The notes below the pieces were generated by a model that saw only the letters and a list, made by a program, of their open reading frames with translations, was not told the DNA's origin and did no database searches. A stretch of 64,000 nt of DNA, from contig JAPSFT010000013.1 in assembly GCA_035063765.1 (NCBI GenBank), positions 1-64,000 on the forward strand, given 5' to 3'. The DNA comes from Deltaproteobacteria bacterium. Lineage in GTDB: Bacteria; Myxococcota_A; UBA9160; PR03. Below, in pieces: positions 7,419 to 15,605 of the stretch. Position 1 is the first letter of the stretch. Every line of letters starts with the position of its first letter. The position numbers and the translations under genes are program-made.

Positions 7419-8675
7419 GTGGGGGCGCGCTCTCTCTACTTCGACCGCCGCATGCTCGCGATCGGCCTGATGGGCTTCGCGAGCGGCCTCCCGCTGCCGC
7501 TCACGGCGGGCACGCTCCTGTACTGGCTGCGCCTCGAGGGGATCGACCGGACCCAGATCGGGCTCTTCGCGCTGGTGGGGCTGCCCTACGCGCTGAAGTT
7601 CCTGTGGGCGCCGGCGGTGGACGAGCTGCGCCTGCCGTGGCTCGGCGCGCGGCTCGGGCAGCGGCGGAGCTGGGTGATCGTGAGCCAGCTCGCGCTCGCC
7701 GGGGCGTTCCTGGGCCTCGGCGCCACCGATCCGGGCGCCGATCCCTTCGCGACGGCGCGCTGGGCGCTCCTGGTCGCGTTCCTCTCCGCCACCCAGGACG
7801 TCGCGGTCGACGCCTACCGCGTGGAGGTGCTCGCGGAGCGCGAGCAGGGTGCCGGTGCGGCCGCCACCCAGGCGGGCTACCGCGGGGGGCTCCTCGCCTC
7901 GGGCGCCGGCGCGCTCGCGCTCTCGGACCACGCGCCCTTCTCGCTGGTGTTCACGGCGCTCGCGGCGCTGCTCGCGCTCGGGGCGTTCGGTGTCGCGATC
8001 GGGCCCGAGCCCCCGCTGGCGCGCGGGCGCGCCGCCGGGACGCCGATCGCGGAGCGCCTGCGCCGCTCGGTCCTCGAGCCGTTGCTCGACCTCGCGCGCC
8101 GCCCGCAGTTCGCGGCGATCGTCGCCTTCGCGGTGCTCTACAAGTTCGGCGACGCGATCGCCGGCGTGATGGCGAGCCCCTTCTACGTCGACCTCGGCTT
8201 CACGGGGACCGAGGTTGCGAGCGCGAGCCAGGTGCCGGGCCTCGCGGCAAACGTCGCGGGCGTCTTCGCGGGCGGCTGGCTGGTGGCGCGCCTGGGCGTC
8301 CTGCGGGCGCTCGTCTGGGGCGGCATCGCGCAGGCCGTCACCAACCTGCTCTTCGCGGCGCTCGCCCTGGCGGGCAAGGACGTGGCGCTCCTCGTCACGG
8401 CGGTGAGCGCCGACCAGTTCGCGGGCGGGCTCGCCTCCTCCGCCTTCGTGGCGTTCCTGTCCGCGCTCTGCAGCCCCGGCGCGGCCGCCACGCAGTACGC
8501 GCTCCTCACCTCGCTGATGGCGGTCGGCCGGACCGGCCTCTCGGCGGGCGGCGGCTGGCTCGCCGACCAGCTCGGCTGGCCGGCCTTCTTCGCCTCGACG
8601 ACGCTGCTCGCCGCGCCCGGCCTGCTGCTGCTCTGGTGGCTCGCCAGCCGGCGCGCCGCCGGACGCCCGGGCTAG
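7419..8675 (+). CDS. AmpG-like major facilitator transporter
   Basis: A 418-residue, about 12-helix inner-membrane protein. The N-terminal half resembles AmpG, the permease that imports anhydromuropeptides: GFASGLPLPLTAGTLLYWL, IGLFALVGLPYALKFLWAP and the family signature DVAVDAYRVE. The start is uncertain. The GTG at 7419 has a poor Shine-Dalgarno sequence, and the ATG at 7452 would trim 11 residues. It follows the sulfotransferase by 11 nt. The role may be peptidoglycan recycling or transport of another solute, since AmpG relatives are broad. Its TAG stop shares CTAG with the convergent gene's stop. Confidence 0.8.
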   Translation: MGARSLYFDRRMLAIGLMGFASGLPLPLTAGTLLYWLRLEGIDRTQIGLFALVGLPYALKFLWAPAVDELRLPWLGARLGQRRSWVIVSQLALAGAFLGLGATDPGADPFATARWALLVAFLSATQDVAVDAYRVEVLAEREQGAGAAATQAGYRGGLLASGAGALALSDHAPFSLVFTALAALLALGAFGVAIGPEPPLARGRAAGTPIAERLRRSVLEPLLDLARRPQFAAIVAFAVLYKFGDAIAGVMASPFYVDLGFTGTEVASASQVPGLAANVAGVFAGGWLVARLGVLRALVWGGIAQAVTNLLFAALALAGKDVALLVTAVSADQFAGGLASSAFVAFLSALCSPGAAATQYALLTSLMAVGRTGLSAGGGWLADQLGWPAFFASTTLLAAPGLLLLWWLASRRAAGRPG

Positions 8676-9220
8676 CGGAACGTCCGCGCGAAGAGCGCGT
8701 CCACCGCGGCGGCGCCGTTCTCGGCCAGGAAGCGGGTGCCGGTGCCGCAGAAGTGCGGATGCCGGATCACCGGCTCCTTCACGGCGTCGAAGCCCTCGCC
8801 CGACCACCCGAACCAGCCGTCGCGCTCCTGGTCGAAGACGAAGAGCGGCTTGTTGCACAGCTTCGCGAACTCCGCTCCCCAGCCGGTGCCGCCCTTCACG
8901 GTGTCGTCGGGCAGCACCTTGCCGACCACGTAGATCTCCTGGCCGCTGTTGACCTGGTGCCAGATCGTCTGGAGCACCCTCTTGAAGAGCGGCGTGTCGG
9001 GGTAGCTCCGGTGCATGAGCCGGCTCACGTAGGCGAGGCTCACGTCGCCGCGCCGCAGCTCCTCGTGGGTGAGCACGCGGATCCCGCGCTGGCGCGCGTC
9101 GTTGTGGCCCTCGAAGGTGAAGTTCACCTCCTCGATCCCGTAGCGCTCGGCCGCCGCGCCGAAGGCCGCCTCGGCGCCCCCGGCGGCGCCGCTGTAGAGC
9201 ACGCAGTCCTCGGTCTTCAC
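8672..9220 (-). CDS. Conserved hypothetical protein, Rossmann-like
   Basis: A 182-residue soluble protein I cannot name. It opens with a beta-strand and glycine-rich turn (CVLYSGAAGGAEAAFG), then alternates strands and helices in a Rossmann-like order. Segments such as WHQVNSGQEIYVVGK, GTGWGAEFAKLCNKPLFVFDQ and DGWFGW look conserved. The pattern recalls nucleotide- or nucleoside-binding SLOG-type folds, but this is only a structural guess. The GTG at 9220 overlaps the DUF1214 stop as GTGA and has GGAGG 8-9 nt upstream, so the two genes are translationally coupled. Its stop shares CTAG with the transporter gene. Confidence 0.7.
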   Translation of the reverse strand: MKTEDCVLYSGAAGGAEAAFGAAAERYGIEEVNFTFEGHNDARQRGIRVLTHEELRRGDVSLAYVSRLMHRSYPDTPLFKRVLQTIWHQVNSGQEIYVVGKVLPDDTVKGGTGWGAEFAKLCNKPLFVFDQERDGWFGWSGEGFDAVKEPVIRHPHFCGTGTRFLAENGAAAVDALFARTFR

Positions 9221-10323
9221 GCGCGTCCCTCCTCGAGCCGGATCACGCGCGTCGCGGGATCCGGGTGCGTCGCGGCGCCGACCCAGCGCAGGCACATCGT
9301 GCCGCGCCGGTGGCCGGCGGTGTCGAGCCAGTTGCCGAAGCCCGGGTCGCGGTCGGCGATCACGAGCCGCAGCGAGCCGTCGGGCTCGGGGCGGGCGCCG
9401 TGATGGTTCACCGCGATCCGGTGGTAGCGGTAGTCGAGCGACTCCATCCAGTGGTTGTTGAGCTGGAAGTTCCAGTACTCGCAGCGCGGCGGCGTGAAGC
9501 CGACGAGCAGCGCCTCGCCGGGCGCGAGCTCCCAGTAGCCGTGGTAGTAGACGATGTTCGGGTCGCCGTGGGCGGCGGCCGCGACGGCCGGGTCGAAGCG
9601 CGGCAGCTCGTTCGGCCGCTTCGCGAAGCCCTCGGCCCAGTCGGCGAAGAGCGACGCGGTGCCGTGGACGTAGGCGGCGGCCGCCTGGAGGCCGCGGTCG
9701 AGGAAGGCGGGCGTGAGCGGGGCCGGCCCGCCGCGCGCGCCGATCCGCTCGAGCGTCAGGTCCGCGATGCGCTCGTGCGCGCGGTCCTGGAAGGTCTGGC
9801 GCACGATCAGCGAGGAGCTGTCGGGCTCCATCGGCAGCCAGTTGCCGCCGTCGGCAGGACGCTGGCAGGAGAGCGTCACCGTGAAGCTCCCGCCGGGGCC
9901 CAGCTTCAGCTCGCGGGCATCGAGATAGCCGGTCTGGCCGCGGCGGCCTGCGGAGCCGTAGCCCCCGGCGTAGGTGCCGAAGCCCAGGTAGTGGACCGTG
10001 TTGCGCGTGCCGGCCAGGCGGTACGCGTGCGCGCCGCTCACCGCGGCGCTCTGGTAGTGGTTGTCCGGGTTGTCGGCGCCGATCTTCACGGTCTCGTGCG
10101 CCGGGCGCCGCAGCACCGGGAAGAGCGGGTCGGCGAACTCCAGGTAGGACTCGAGGGCGACGCGCGTCAGCCGGCTCAGGTAGCGGAAGCCCTCGGCGCG
10201 ATCGAAGGCGTCGCGCGGCGAGCCGGGGCGCAGGATCGCCTCGCCCGCGCGCTCGAGGGCGCGGCAGAAGTCGCGCCAGGCCTCGCCGGAGAGGACGCGC
10301 GCGTCGGCGTCGTGATCGGGCAT
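9217..10323 (-). CDS. DUF1214 domain-containing protein
   Basis: A 368-residue protein with no signal peptide. The C-terminal half carries a DUF1214 domain, seen in FGTYAGGYG, CEYWNFQLNNHWMESLDYRY and DPGFGNWLDTAGHRRGTM. DUF1214 is commonly fused to DUF1254 in secreted proteins; here it stands without that signal and domain. Function is unknown, although the domain often sits near lipid and aromatic catabolism genes. The ATG at 10323 is preferred; the frame to 10614 overlaps the divergent gene. A TATACT box 8 nt upstream (10337-10332) and no Shine-Dalgarno sequence suggest a leaderless message. Confidence 0.8.
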   Translation of the reverse strand: MPDHDADARVLSGEAWRDFCRALERAGEAILRPGSPRDAFDRAEGFRYLSRLTRVALESYLEFADPLFPVLRRPAHETVKIGADNPDNHYQSAAVSGAHAYRLAGTRNTVHYLGFGTYAGGYGSAGRRGQTGYLDARELKLGPGGSFTVTLSCQRPADGGNWLPMEPDSSSLIVRQTFQDRAHERIADLTLERIGARGGPAPLTPAFLDRGLQAAAAYVHGTASLFADWAEGFAKRPNELPRFDPAVAAAAHGDPNIVYYHGYWELAPGEALLVGFTPPRCEYWNFQLNNHWMESLDYRYHRIAVNHHGARPEPDGSLRLVIADRDPGFGNWLDTAGHRRGTMCLRWVGAATHPDPATRVIRLEEGRA

Positions 10324-10331
10324 GGCGCACG

Positions 10332-10339
10332 AGTATACT
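10332..10339. promoter_or_regulatory. Shared palindromic -10 box for divergent genes
   Basis: AGTATACT is self-complementary and so reads as TATACT on both strands. On minus it ends 8 nt before the DUF1214 ATG (10323). On plus it lies 27 nt before the SnoaL-like ATG (10367), which has its own Shine-Dalgarno sequence. It is the only AT-rich patch in the 43-nt divergent gap. I see no convincing -35 element for either direction. Confidence 0.45.
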
Positions 10340-10366
10340 GCGGCGCGACCACGAGGAGGGAAGGCG

Positions 10367-10804
10367 ATGGCGGAGGCGGCGGAGGAGCATCCGGCGAGCG
10401 AGCACCCGGCCCGGCGGGCGGCGCGGCGCTCGATGGAGGCGGTGCACCGCAAGGACAAGCGGGCGTGGCTCGACAACTTCGCGCCCGACGCGATCGTCGA
10501 GGACCCGGTCGGACCCTCGGGCTTCGATCCCGAGGGCCGCGGCCACCGCGGGCACGCCGCGATCGAGGCGTTCTGGGAGCGCTGGATCGGGCCGAACCGG
10601 GTGCTCTTCGACATGCGCGAGTCCTATGCGGGTGGCCTCGAGGTCGCGAACGTCGGGACGATCACGACCGTGCTGCCGAACGGCGCGGCGATGGTCGTGA
10701 ACGGCGTCTTCACCTATCGCGTGGACGCGTCGGGCAAGGTGGTGGCGCTGCGCGCCTTCTGGGAGCCGCCGCGCCTCAAGGCGATCGCGCCGCCCGCCGC
10801 CTGA
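10367..10804 (+). CDS. SnoaL-like / NTF2-fold protein
   Basis: A 145-residue protein of the SnoaL/ketosteroid-isomerase-like cone fold. The usual layout is visible: an N-terminal helix (SMEAVHRKDKRAWLDNFAPDA), then IVEDPVGPS, GHAAIEAFWERW, and a C-terminal strand pair ending VVALRAFWEP. Members include isomerases, dehydratases and ring-cleavage accessory enzymes, so function is open. The ATG at 10367 follows GAGGAGG; an ATG at 10322 lies in the promoter of the divergent gene and is rejected. It is followed 35 nt later by the fucosidase. Confidence 0.78.
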   Translation: MAEAAEEHPASEHPARRAARRSMEAVHRKDKRAWLDNFAPDAIVEDPVGPSGFDPEGRGHRGHAAIEAFWERWIGPNRVLFDMRESYAGGLEVANVGTITTVLPNGAAMVVNGVFTYRVDASGKVVALRAFWEPPRLKAIAPPAA

Positions 10805-10839
10805 GGGCGCGCACCGCCGCGTCGTTTGCGGAGACTCGC

Positions 10840-12285
10840 GTGGCCAGCTTCGATCCGAACCCCGCGGCGCTGCGGCGCCACCCCGTTCCCGCCTGGTTCG
10901 AGGACGCGAAGCTCGGGATCTTCGTACACTGGGGGCTGTCGTGCGTGCCCGCCTTCGCGCCCCGCGCGGGCACGGTCCCCGAGCTCCTGCGCACCCGCTA
11001 CGACGAGCTCCAGGCGCTCTCGCCCTATGCCGAGTGGTACGAGAACGCGCTGCGCATCCCGGGCAGCCCGGCCGCGCGCCATCACGCGGCGGTCTTCGGC
11101 GGCGCGCCCTACGAGCGCTTCCGCGAGCCCTTCGAGGCGATGCTGGCGCGCTGGGACCCGGCGCCCTGGGCGGCGCTCTTCGCGGCGGCCGGGGCGCGCT
11201 ACGTCGTCCAGGTCACCAAGCACCACGACGGCTACTGCCTGTGGCCGAGCGCGGTGCGCAACCCGCGCCGCCCCGGCTGGCACGCGCCGCGCGACGTGGT
11301 GGGCGAGCTCGCCGCCGCCGTGCGCGCGCGCGGCCTGCGCTTCGGCGTCTACTACTCGGGGGGGCTCGACTGGAGCTTCGAGCCGCGTCCGATCCGCACC
11401 GCCGCCGACGGCCTCGCGGCCGTCCCCCTCGACCCCGCCTACGAGCGCTACGCCGACGCCCAGGTGCGCGAGCTCGTCGAACGGCTGCGCCCGAGCGTGC
11501 TGTGGAACGACATCGCCTGGCCGCCCCACGCGGGCCGCCTCTGGCGCCTGCTCGCCGACTACTACGCGGCCGTCGGCGAGGGCGTGGTGAACGACCGCTT
11601 CGGGCCCGCGCCGCGCTGGCTCGTGCGCGCCCTGCGCCAGCCGCCCCTGCGAGCCGCCGCCGACGCGTTGCTGCGTCGCATCGTCCGCCGGCCCGGCTAC
11701 CAGATGATCCCGCCGCTCCCGCCCGTTGCCGACTTCCGGACGCCCGAGTACGCGCACGTGGCCGAGGCGAGCCGCAAGAAGTGGGAGGCGACCCGCGGCA
11801 TCGGCCACAGCTTCGGCATGAACGACCAGGAGGACGAGGCGAACCTCATCGACCCCGACGAGCTCGTGCGGAGCTTCGTCGACGTCGTGGCGAAGAACGG
11901 CAACCTGCTCCTGAACGTGGGCCCCACGCGCGACGGCGAGATCCACCCGCGCGAGCGCCGGCGCCTCGAGGCCCTCGGCGCCTGGCTCGCCGCGAGCGGC
12001 GAGGCCGTCTACGGCACGCGCCCGTGGCAGCGCGCGGAGGGCACGAGCGCCTGCGGCGTGGCGCTGCGCTTCACGGCCCGGGGCGGCACCGTGTACGCGA
12101 CGCTCCTCGATACGCCGGAGGGGGCGGAGCTGCGGCTGCGCGACTTCGCGCCGCCGGCGGCACGGGTCGAGCTGCTCGGTCACGGCCCGCTGCGCTTCCG
12201 CCGCGAAGGCGCGGACCTGCTCGTTGCCTGGCCGCGAGAGGCACCCGCCCGCGCCGCGCATGCGCTCGCGTGCCGGCCGGCCTGA
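10840..12285 (+). CDS. GH29 alpha-L-fucosidase
   Basis: A 481-residue retaining glycosidase that releases alpha-linked L-fucose. Family blocks are in order: WFEDAKLGIFVHWGL with His30, YVVQVTKHHDGYCLW (residues 121-135), FGVYYSGGLDW, and the strand SVLWNDIAWP carrying the likely nucleophile Asp224. NGNLLLNVGPTRDGEI closes the barrel. No signal peptide is present, so a cytoplasmic enzyme is suggested. The GTG at 10840 has only a weak GGAGA upstream. No other fucose-metabolism gene is nearby, so it looks like an isolated acquisition or a scavenging enzyme. A small C-terminal beta domain follows the barrel. Confidence 0.88.
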   Translation: MASFDPNPAALRRHPVPAWFEDAKLGIFVHWGLSCVPAFAPRAGTVPELLRTRYDELQALSPYAEWYENALRIPGSPAARHHAAVFGGAPYERFREPFEAMLARWDPAPWAALFAAAGARYVVQVTKHHDGYCLWPSAVRNPRRPGWHAPRDVVGELAAAVRARGLRFGVYYSGGLDWSFEPRPIRTAADGLAAVPLDPAYERYADAQVRELVERLRPSVLWNDIAWPPHAGRLWRLLADYYAAVGEGVVNDRFGPAPRWLVRALRQPPLRAAADALLRRIVRRPGYQMIPPLPPVADFRTPEYAHVAEASRKKWEATRGIGHSFGMNDQEDEANLIDPDELVRSFVDVVAKNGNLLLNVGPTRDGEIHPRERRRLEALGAWLAASGEAVYGTRPWQRAEGTSACGVALRFTARGGTVYATLLDTPEGAELRLRDFAPPAARVELLGHGPLRFRREGADLLVAWPREAPARAAHALACRPA

Positions 12286-12321
12286 CAGGGTTGCCAGGAA
12301 TCGGTCTGTCGTGCGGCGCGG

Positions 12322-12355
12322 GAGCGCGGGCGGGAGGAAGGGCCCGCCTCCGCTC
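12322..12355. terminator. Possible bidirectional terminator hairpin
   Basis: In the 135-nt gap between the convergent fucosidase and luciferase-like genes, GAGCG and GGCGGG pair with CCCGCC and CGCTC across a short loop. There is a 2-nt internal mismatch. The position at a convergent junction fits termination, but there is no T-run, so an intrinsic terminator is only a possibility. The rest of the gap shows no gene. Confidence 0.35.
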
Positions 12356-12420
12356 CGACTCGGCCGCGCGCCGGGTCTGCCGCGGAGGCGCGGGAGACCG
12401 TACCCGCCGCGCGCCCTGCC

Positions 12421-13431
12421 TCAGCGAAGCGCGTCGGCGAAGAGCCGGAGCGTGGCGGGCTCGCGTGCCGTGATCATGAGCGTCGTCACCGGGCTCGCGC
12501 TCCACACCTGCAGGCGCTCGCGGATCCGCTCGGGCGGGCCCACGAGCGAGATCTCGTCCGCCATCTCCTCGGGCACCGCCGCGAAGGCTTCCGCGCGGCG
12601 GCCGGCCAGGAAGAGCTCCTGCACCTTCTCCGCCTCGGGCCCCCAGCCGAGCCGGCGCGCCAGGTCGAGGTGGAAGTTCTTCTCCCGGGCTCCCATCCCG
12701 CCCAGGTAGAAGCCGAGCGAGGTCTTCACGAAGCCGAGGCCCGCCCGGACGTCGGGGGTCACGATCGTGGTGACCGTGCAGGCGATCTCGAAGCCCGGCT
12801 TGCGCTTCGCGAGGGCCTCGCGGTAGAGCTCCGTCCGGTAGGGCGAGAAGAAGAGCGGCAGCCAGCCGTCCGCGATCTCGAGCGTCTGCGCGACGTTCTT
12901 CGGCCCCTCGGCCCCGATGTACACGGGGATCGTGTCGCGCAGCGGCGCGTTGATCAGCTTGAGCGGCTTGCCGAGCCCGGTGCCGCCCGCGATCGGGAGC
13001 TGGTAGTGGCGGCCCTGGAAGGCCACGGGCTCCTGGCGCGCGATCATCCGGCGGAAGAGCTCCACCCACTCGCGGGTGCGCTCGAGCGGGCGCGGGAAGG
13101 GCTGGCCGTACCAGCCCTCCACGACCTGCGGGCCCGAGACGCCGACGCCCAGGACGAGCCGCCCGCCCGAGAGGTGGTCGATCGTCATCGCGGTCATCGC
13201 GGCCGAGGCGGGGCTGCGCGCGGAGAGCTGCATGACCGCGGTGCCGAGCCGGATGCGCGAGGTGTGCGCGCCGATCCAGCACAGCGGCGAGAAGCAGTCG
13301 GAGCCGTAGGCCTCGGCGGTCCACACCGAGTCGAAGCCGAGCCGCTCGGCCTCCTGCGCGATCGCGACCCCTGCCTTGTCGCCGGGGTCGGGCGGGGTCA
13401 TCCAGTAGCCGAGCTGCAGGCCGAGCTTCAT
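12421..13431 (-). CDS. LLM-class F420-dependent oxidoreductase
   Basis: A 336-residue luciferase-like monooxygenase family member, distinct from the one at 510-1379. It has the pattern of the mycobacterial F420-dependent group: MKLGLQLGYW start, LGFDSVWTAEAYGSD, then IRLGTAVMQLSARSP, the GGRLVLGVGVSGPQVVEGWYG loop and PVYIGAEGPKN. The likely cofactor is F420; the substrate is unknown. The ATG at 13431 has GGGAG upstream. The enoyl-CoA hydratase gene ends 21 nt before it on the same strand, so the two may be one unit. A shared lipid-catabolic role is inferred. Confidence 0.87.
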   Translation of the reverse strand: MKLGLQLGYWMTPPDPGDKAGVAIAQEAERLGFDSVWTAEAYGSDCFSPLCWIGAHTSRIRLGTAVMQLSARSPASAAMTAMTIDHLSGGRLVLGVGVSGPQVVEGWYGQPFPRPLERTREWVELFRRMIARQEPVAFQGRHYQLPIAGGTGLGKPLKLINAPLRDTIPVYIGAEGPKNVAQTLEIADGWLPLFFSPYRTELYREALAKRKPGFEIACTVTTIVTPDVRAGLGFVKTSLGFYLGGMGAREKNFHLDLARRLGWGPEAEKVQELFLAGRRAEAFAAVPEEMADEISLVGPPERIRERLQVWSASPVTTLMITAREPATLRLFADALR

Positions 13432-13452
13432 CGCGGTCTCCCTCGCAGGTCC

Positions 13453-14253
13453 TCAGCGCCCGGTGAACCGGGGCTCGCGCTTCTCGAGCAGCGCGCGGAT
13501 GCCCTCGCGGGCGTCCTCGCTGCCCATGGTGGCGGCCTGCGCGAAGGCCTCCGCGCGCGCCGCCGTGCGCGGATCCCAGCCGGCGCCCTGGTAGAGCGAG
13601 CGCTTCATGAGCCGCACCGCCTCGGGCGCGCAGGCGGCGATCGCGCGCGCCTTCGCCTGCGCCGTCGCGAGCACCTCCTCAGGCGCCACCGCCTCGTGTA
13701 CGAGGCCGATGGCGGCGGCCTCGGCGCCCGAGACGAGCCGGCCGGTGAAGAGCAGGTCGGCGGCGAGCGGCACGCCGACGATGCGCGGCAGGAGATGGCT
13801 GATCGCCATGCCCGAGTGGAAGCCCAGGCGCGCGAAGTTGGCGCCGTAGCGCGCCTCGCGGTTCGCGACGCGCAGGTCGCAGACCAGGGCCAGGCCGAAG
13901 CCGCCGCCCACGGCATGTCCGTTCATGGCGGCCACCACCGGCATCGGCAGGTCGAAGACGTCGAGGAAGGGCTCGTAGGTGGCGTAGAGGCGCTCGTAGG
14001 GCGCGAGCGACGCCGGCTCCGGAGCGTCGCCGGGCAACGGCGAGGCGCTGCGGAAGTCGGCCCCCGCGCAGAAGCTCGTGCCGCGGCCCGTGATCACCAC
14101 GGCGCGCAGGGTGCGGTCCGCCGCCGCGGCCGCGACGGCCGCCCGGAACGCCGCCATCACGTCCGGGGTCATGCTGTTGCGGTTCGCCGGCCGGTTCAGC
14201 GTGATCGTCGCCACGCCGCCGTCGGCCTCGCAGAGGACCGGTGCGCCGTCCAT
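13453..14253 (-). CDS. Enoyl-CoA hydratase/isomerase family protein
   Basis: A 266-residue crotonase-fold protein. The oxyanion-hole segments are FCAGADF and MNGHAVGGGFGLALVCDLRV, and catalytic Glu candidates lie in the region following HLLPRIVGVPLA. The family hydrates or isomerises enoyl-CoA thioesters. The ATG at 14253 gives the normal MDGAPVLCE opening. An ATG at 14283 would add ten unlikely residues. No Shine-Dalgarno sequence is seen, but TACCAC lies 9 nt upstream (14268-14263), so the transcript could be leaderless. It diverges from mtoX across 47 nt. Confidence 0.87.
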   Translation of the reverse strand: MDGAPVLCEADGGVATITLNRPANRNSMTPDVMAAFRAAVAAAAADRTLRAVVITGRGTSFCAGADFRSASPLPGDAPEPASLAPYERLYATYEPFLDVFDLPMPVVAAMNGHAVGGGFGLALVCDLRVANREARYGANFARLGFHSGMAISHLLPRIVGVPLAADLLFTGRLVSGAEAAAIGLVHEAVAPEEVLATAQAKARAIAACAPEAVRLMKRSLYQGAGWDPRTAARAEAFAQAATMGSEDAREGIRALLEKREPRFTGR

Positions 14254-14300
14254 GGGGGCCAAGTGGTAGCATGGGCGGTGCACCCGCCGAGGAGCCCCCC

Positions 14301-15605
14301 ATGCCTCGACCGACCGTGCCGGCCCTGGCGCTCGCCGCCCTGCTCGCGACCGGCCTTCCCGCCTCCCCCGGTCCGGCTCGCGCCGACGAGCCCTGCCAGT
14401 CGCCCTACCTGCCGAAGATCGTCGGGCAGGAGGACTTCCTCTACGTCTGGACGCTCGGGGTCGAGGGGCTCGGGGACGGCTCCGACAAGCTCGTGACCGT
14501 CGCGGTGGACCCGGCGCGGCCCGACTACGGGAAGGTGATCGCCTCGACCTCGGTCGGGGGCCGCCACGAGGCGCACCACGGCGGCTTCACCGACGACCGT
14601 CGCCAGCTCTGGCTCGGCGGCCTCGACACGAGCGAGATCTTCGTCTTCGACGTGGCCTCCGACCCGGCGAAGCCGAAGCTCGTGAAGCGGATCGCCGACT
14701 TCGTCGAGAAGAGCGGCGGCGTGGTCGGCCCGCACACGCACTATCCGCTGCCCGGCCGCATGCTGATCAGCGCGCTCTCGAACTCCGAAGGAACCGGGCG
14801 CACCGCGCTCGTCGAGTACTCGAACCAGGGTGAGTACGTGCGCACCACCTGGATGCCGGCCGGCGCCGAGTACGGCTACGACCTGCGCGTGAACGCGAAC
14901 CTGAACCGCATGCTCACCTCGTCCTTCACGGGCCGCAACAACTACATGCGACCGCTGTCCGAGCTGCTCGGCGACGCCGGGGCGATGAAGCGCTTCGGCA
15001 ACACCGTCGTGGTGTGGGACGCACACACCCGCAAGCCTCTCCAGACGCTCGCGGTGCCGGGCGCGCCGCTCGAGATCCGCTGGGCGCTCGAGCCCGATCA
15101 CCACTATGCGTTCACCACGTCCGCGCTGACGTCCCGGCTGTGGGGGATCTTCCTCGGGGACGACGGCAGCTTCGAGGCGGTGGACCTCGCGCCGATCGGC
15201 GATCCCGCGCAGACACCGCTGCCGGTCGACATCAGCCTCTCGGCCGACGACCGCTTCCTCTTCGTGTCGACCTTCACGGACGGCAAGGTGCGCGTCTTCG
15301 ACGTCTCCGACCCGCGCAAGCCCCGGGTCGTGCACGAGCAGACGATCGGCCGGCAGGTCAACATGGTCTCGCAGTCGTGGGACGGGAAACGCGTGTACTT
15401 CACGTCCTCGCTGCTCTCGCAGTGGGACAAGACGGGGGCGGACGGCGAGCAGTTCCTGCGTGGCTACGCCTGGGACGGGAAGGGCCTCAGCCCGCGCTTC
15501 GCGATCGACTTCACGGCCGAGGAGCTCGGCCGCCCGCACATCATGAACTTCGGCTCGGCGGCCTTCTACGGGGGGCGGGTCGCGGCGGCCGGGAGCGGCG
15601 GATGA
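14301..15605 (+). CDS. mtoX: Methanethiol oxidase / selenium-binding protein (SBP56 family)
   Basis: A 434-residue periplasmic member of the SBP56 family. Bacterial methanethiol oxidase MtoX, a copper enzyme, oxidises CH3SH to formaldehyde, H2S and H2O2. A Sec signal peptide occupies about residues 1-28. Conserved His-rich segments that fit metal binding are GGRHEAHHGGF (His89, 92, 93) and GPHTHYPLPG (His145, 147), and HIMNFGSAAFYGG ends the beta-propeller. ATG 14301 has GGAG at 7 nt. The next gene is an SCO copper chaperone overlapping by 4 nt, matching known mtoX operons; the MauG-like partner of some operons is absent. The exact substrate is inferred. Confidence 0.78.
   Translation: MPRPTVPALALAALLATGLPASPGPARADEPCQSPYLPKIVGQEDFLYVWTLGVEGLGDGSDKLVTVAVDPARPDYGKVIASTSVGGRHEAHHGGFTDDRRQLWLGGLDTSEIFVFDVASDPAKPKLVKRIADFVEKSGGVVGPHTHYPLPGRMLISALSNSEGTGRTALVEYSNQGEYVRTTWMPAGAEYGYDLRVNANLNRMLTSSFTGRNNYMRPLSELLGDAGAMKRFGNTVVVWDAHTRKPLQTLAVPGAPLEIRWALEPDHHYAFTTSALTSRLWGIFLGDDGSFEAVDLAPIGDPAQTPLPVDISLSADDRFLFVSTFTDGKVRVFDVSDPRKPRVVHEQTIGRQVNMVSQSWDGKRVYFTSSLLSQWDKTGADGEQFLRGYAWDGKGLSPRFAIDFTAEELGRPHIMNFGSAAFYGGRVAAAGSGG

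Noticed and set aside
3504-8675. Very long open frame on plus (1723 codons)
   Set aside because: It fuses out-of-frame shadow of the acyl-CoA dehydrogenase, ligase, TetR and sulfotransferase regions to the real transporter. Only 7419-8675 shows protein family motifs; the rest is Arg/Pro/Ala-rich shadow.
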